NCBI RefSeq assembly: GCF_004310345.1
Contig: NZ_SISK01000002.1
Coordinates: forward strand, 1-64,000
Direction of reading: 5' to 3'
Source: Paracoccus subflavus
GTDB taxonomy: Bacteria; Pseudomonadota; Alphaproteobacteria; Rhodobacterales; Rhodobacteraceae
DNA: 64,000 nt
This document shows, one piece after another, positions 63,241 to 64,000 of the stretch; within the stretch, counting starts at the first letter, position 1, and every line of letters begins with the position of its first letter. Below the pieces are notes generated by a model. That model worked only from the letters and a program-made list of their open reading frames with translations, was not told the origin of the DNA and searched no databases. Both the position numbers and the translations under genes were made by a program.

Positions 63241-64000
63241 CTATTGCGCCGCGATCACTGTCTGGATGGGACCGTCGGCATCCAGAACAGACAGTCTGCG
63301 GATGACCGCTGTGAACCTGGCTGCGAAGTCGTCGAACCCCTCATGGGGGGTGATGGTCTGTTCATCCATGTACAATGCCCGGTCGATTTCCAGTTGCACC
63401 ACATGGACGTTCTGGCCGGGGCGCCCATAGGTCGAACAGATATAGGCGCCCGCAAAAGGCGAATTGCGCCGCACGCGCCAACCTTCGGATTCGATGGCGG
63501 CGACGATGGCGTCCGACACCCGCGCGGCGGCTGACAGGCCATGGCGATTTCCCAGAACCATGTCTGGCCGCGACCCTTGCAGATGACCCAGCGCATCATG
63601 GGGCATCGAATGCATGTCGATCAGGATCGCCTGGCCGAACCGGGATCGTGCCTCGGCGATCAGGCCGGACAAGGCCTGATGATAAGGCCGCCAATAGCTG
63701 TTGATGCGGCGTTCGGCCTCGGACCGTTCAAGGGGGCGTTCCAGGATCGCGCGGCCTTGGGACACGACGCGCGGGATGACCCCCAGCCCCGCCAGGGTCC
63801 GCTGGTTCAGCGGATGGCGCGGCACGCCGCGCACGACAAGGGGGTCGATCTCGTCGGGCGCGCGGTTCAGGTCCACGACGGCGCGGGGCACCTGCGCCCG
63901 AATCGTCACCGCGCCAAAGTCGGGCGCGCCGGCGATCAGCCGGTCCACGAAGGCATCCTCGGACGAGCGCAGCGTTGCGGGGGGCAGCCGCGTGCCCTTC
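63241..64000 (-). CDS. N-formylglutamate amidohydrolase, C-terminal part (5' end outside window)
   Basis: An open frame that continues past the window end (KGTRLPPATLRSSEDAFVDR is its first visible sequence), so the start is missing. At least 252 residues are seen. The N-formylglutamate amidohydrolase family is indicated by VDLNRAPDEIDP, ILIDMHSMPHDAL, RPDMVLGNRHGLSA and VHVVQLEIDRALYMDEQ. It releases glutamate from N-formyl-L-glutamate, as in histidine degradation, or a related amide. No hut genes are in view. Confidence 0.9.
   Translation of the reverse strand, partial: KGTRLPPATLRSSEDAFVDRLIAGAPDFGAVTIRAQVPRAVVDLNRAPDEIDPLVVRGVPRHPLNQRTLAGLGVIPRVVSQGRAILERPLERSEAERRINSYWRPYHQALSGLIAEARSRFGQAILIDMHSMPHDALGHLQGSRPDMVLGNRHGLSAAARVSDAIVAAIESEGWRVRRNSPFAGAYICSTYGRPGQNVHVVQLEIDRALYMDEQTITPHEGFDDFAARFTAVIRRLSVLDADGPIQTVIAAQ

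Overview
The window looks like chromosomal DNA of a GC-rich alphaproteobacterium of the Rhodobacterales, most likely Paracoccus or a close relative. The grounds are the codon bias, a ccoNOQP oxidase with twin FNR boxes facing a tandem UspA gene, an aerobic (CobG-type) cobalamin pathway, a class III transaminase that from memory resembles the Paracoccus denitrificans omega-transaminase, and many familiar housekeeping neighbourhoods. No database search was possible, so the genus is an inference. The sequence is dense: most neighbouring genes in a transcription unit overlap by 1 to 10 bases or are a few bases apart.

Layout. (1) 1-175: the 3' end of an IS5-type transposase. (2) 185-7205: a GntR regulator divergent from an operon with an NRAMP-like transporter, PxpA, a DUF1445 protein, a PxpB-PxpC fusion and a biotin carboxylase/BCCP fusion; this is a 5-oxoproline (pyroglutamate) or D-glutamate salvage locus. 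(3) 7265-9515: tRNA-Lys, dapF, mtaB. (4) 9531-14137: uspA divergent from ccoNOQP (cbb3 oxidase), followed by tandem hairpin repeats. (5) 14364-30000: scattered housekeeping genes (miaB, a transaminase, an OmpA-like protein, ubiA, rsmE, cspA, prmA, msrA, xerC, fsa, priA). (6) 29744-30364: a gene-poor, less GC-rich gap with a probable gene remnant. (7) 30365-45227: the cobalamin region, with cbtBA (cobalt uptake), then cobF-B-M-E-L, cobJ-I-H-G-N-W and a DUF1636 protein on the minus strand behind a cobalamin riboswitch, with cobK inserted on the plus strand and cobO divergent. (8) 45294-53029: a flavin-dependent oxidoreductase, a 50-residue protein, nadE, an 18-repeat MORN protein, a lytic transglycosylase, a Lys/Ala-rich protein and an L,D-transpeptidase. 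(9) 53030-64000: an MFS exporter, a histone-deacetylase-family enzyme, xseB-ispA-dxs, clpB with a RpoH-type promoter, pyrF, a membrane protein and the 3' part of an N-formylglutamate amidohydrolase.

How the genes work together. The pxp operon should import and open 5-oxoproline. The biotin module beside a urea-carboxylase-like PxpBC fusion, with no acyl-CoA carboxyltransferase in sight, suggests a biotin-dependent lactam-activating complex. The cob cluster covers most of corrin ring synthesis, cobalt uptake, part of cobalt insertion (CobN) and adenosylation (CobO). cobA, cobS, cobT, cobQ, cobP and cobD are not here and must lie elsewhere. xseB-ispA-dxs couples isoprenoid precursor synthesis to prenyl chain making, and ubiA uses a prenyl chain for ubiquinone.

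I saw no CRISPR array, phage, toxin-antitoxin pair or defence island. The best candidates for new biology are the pxp/biotin locus, the hairpin repeats after ccoP, cobK with its start codon overlapping that of cobL, the possible degenerate cobalamin riboswitch before cbtBA, and the 18-repeat MORN protein.
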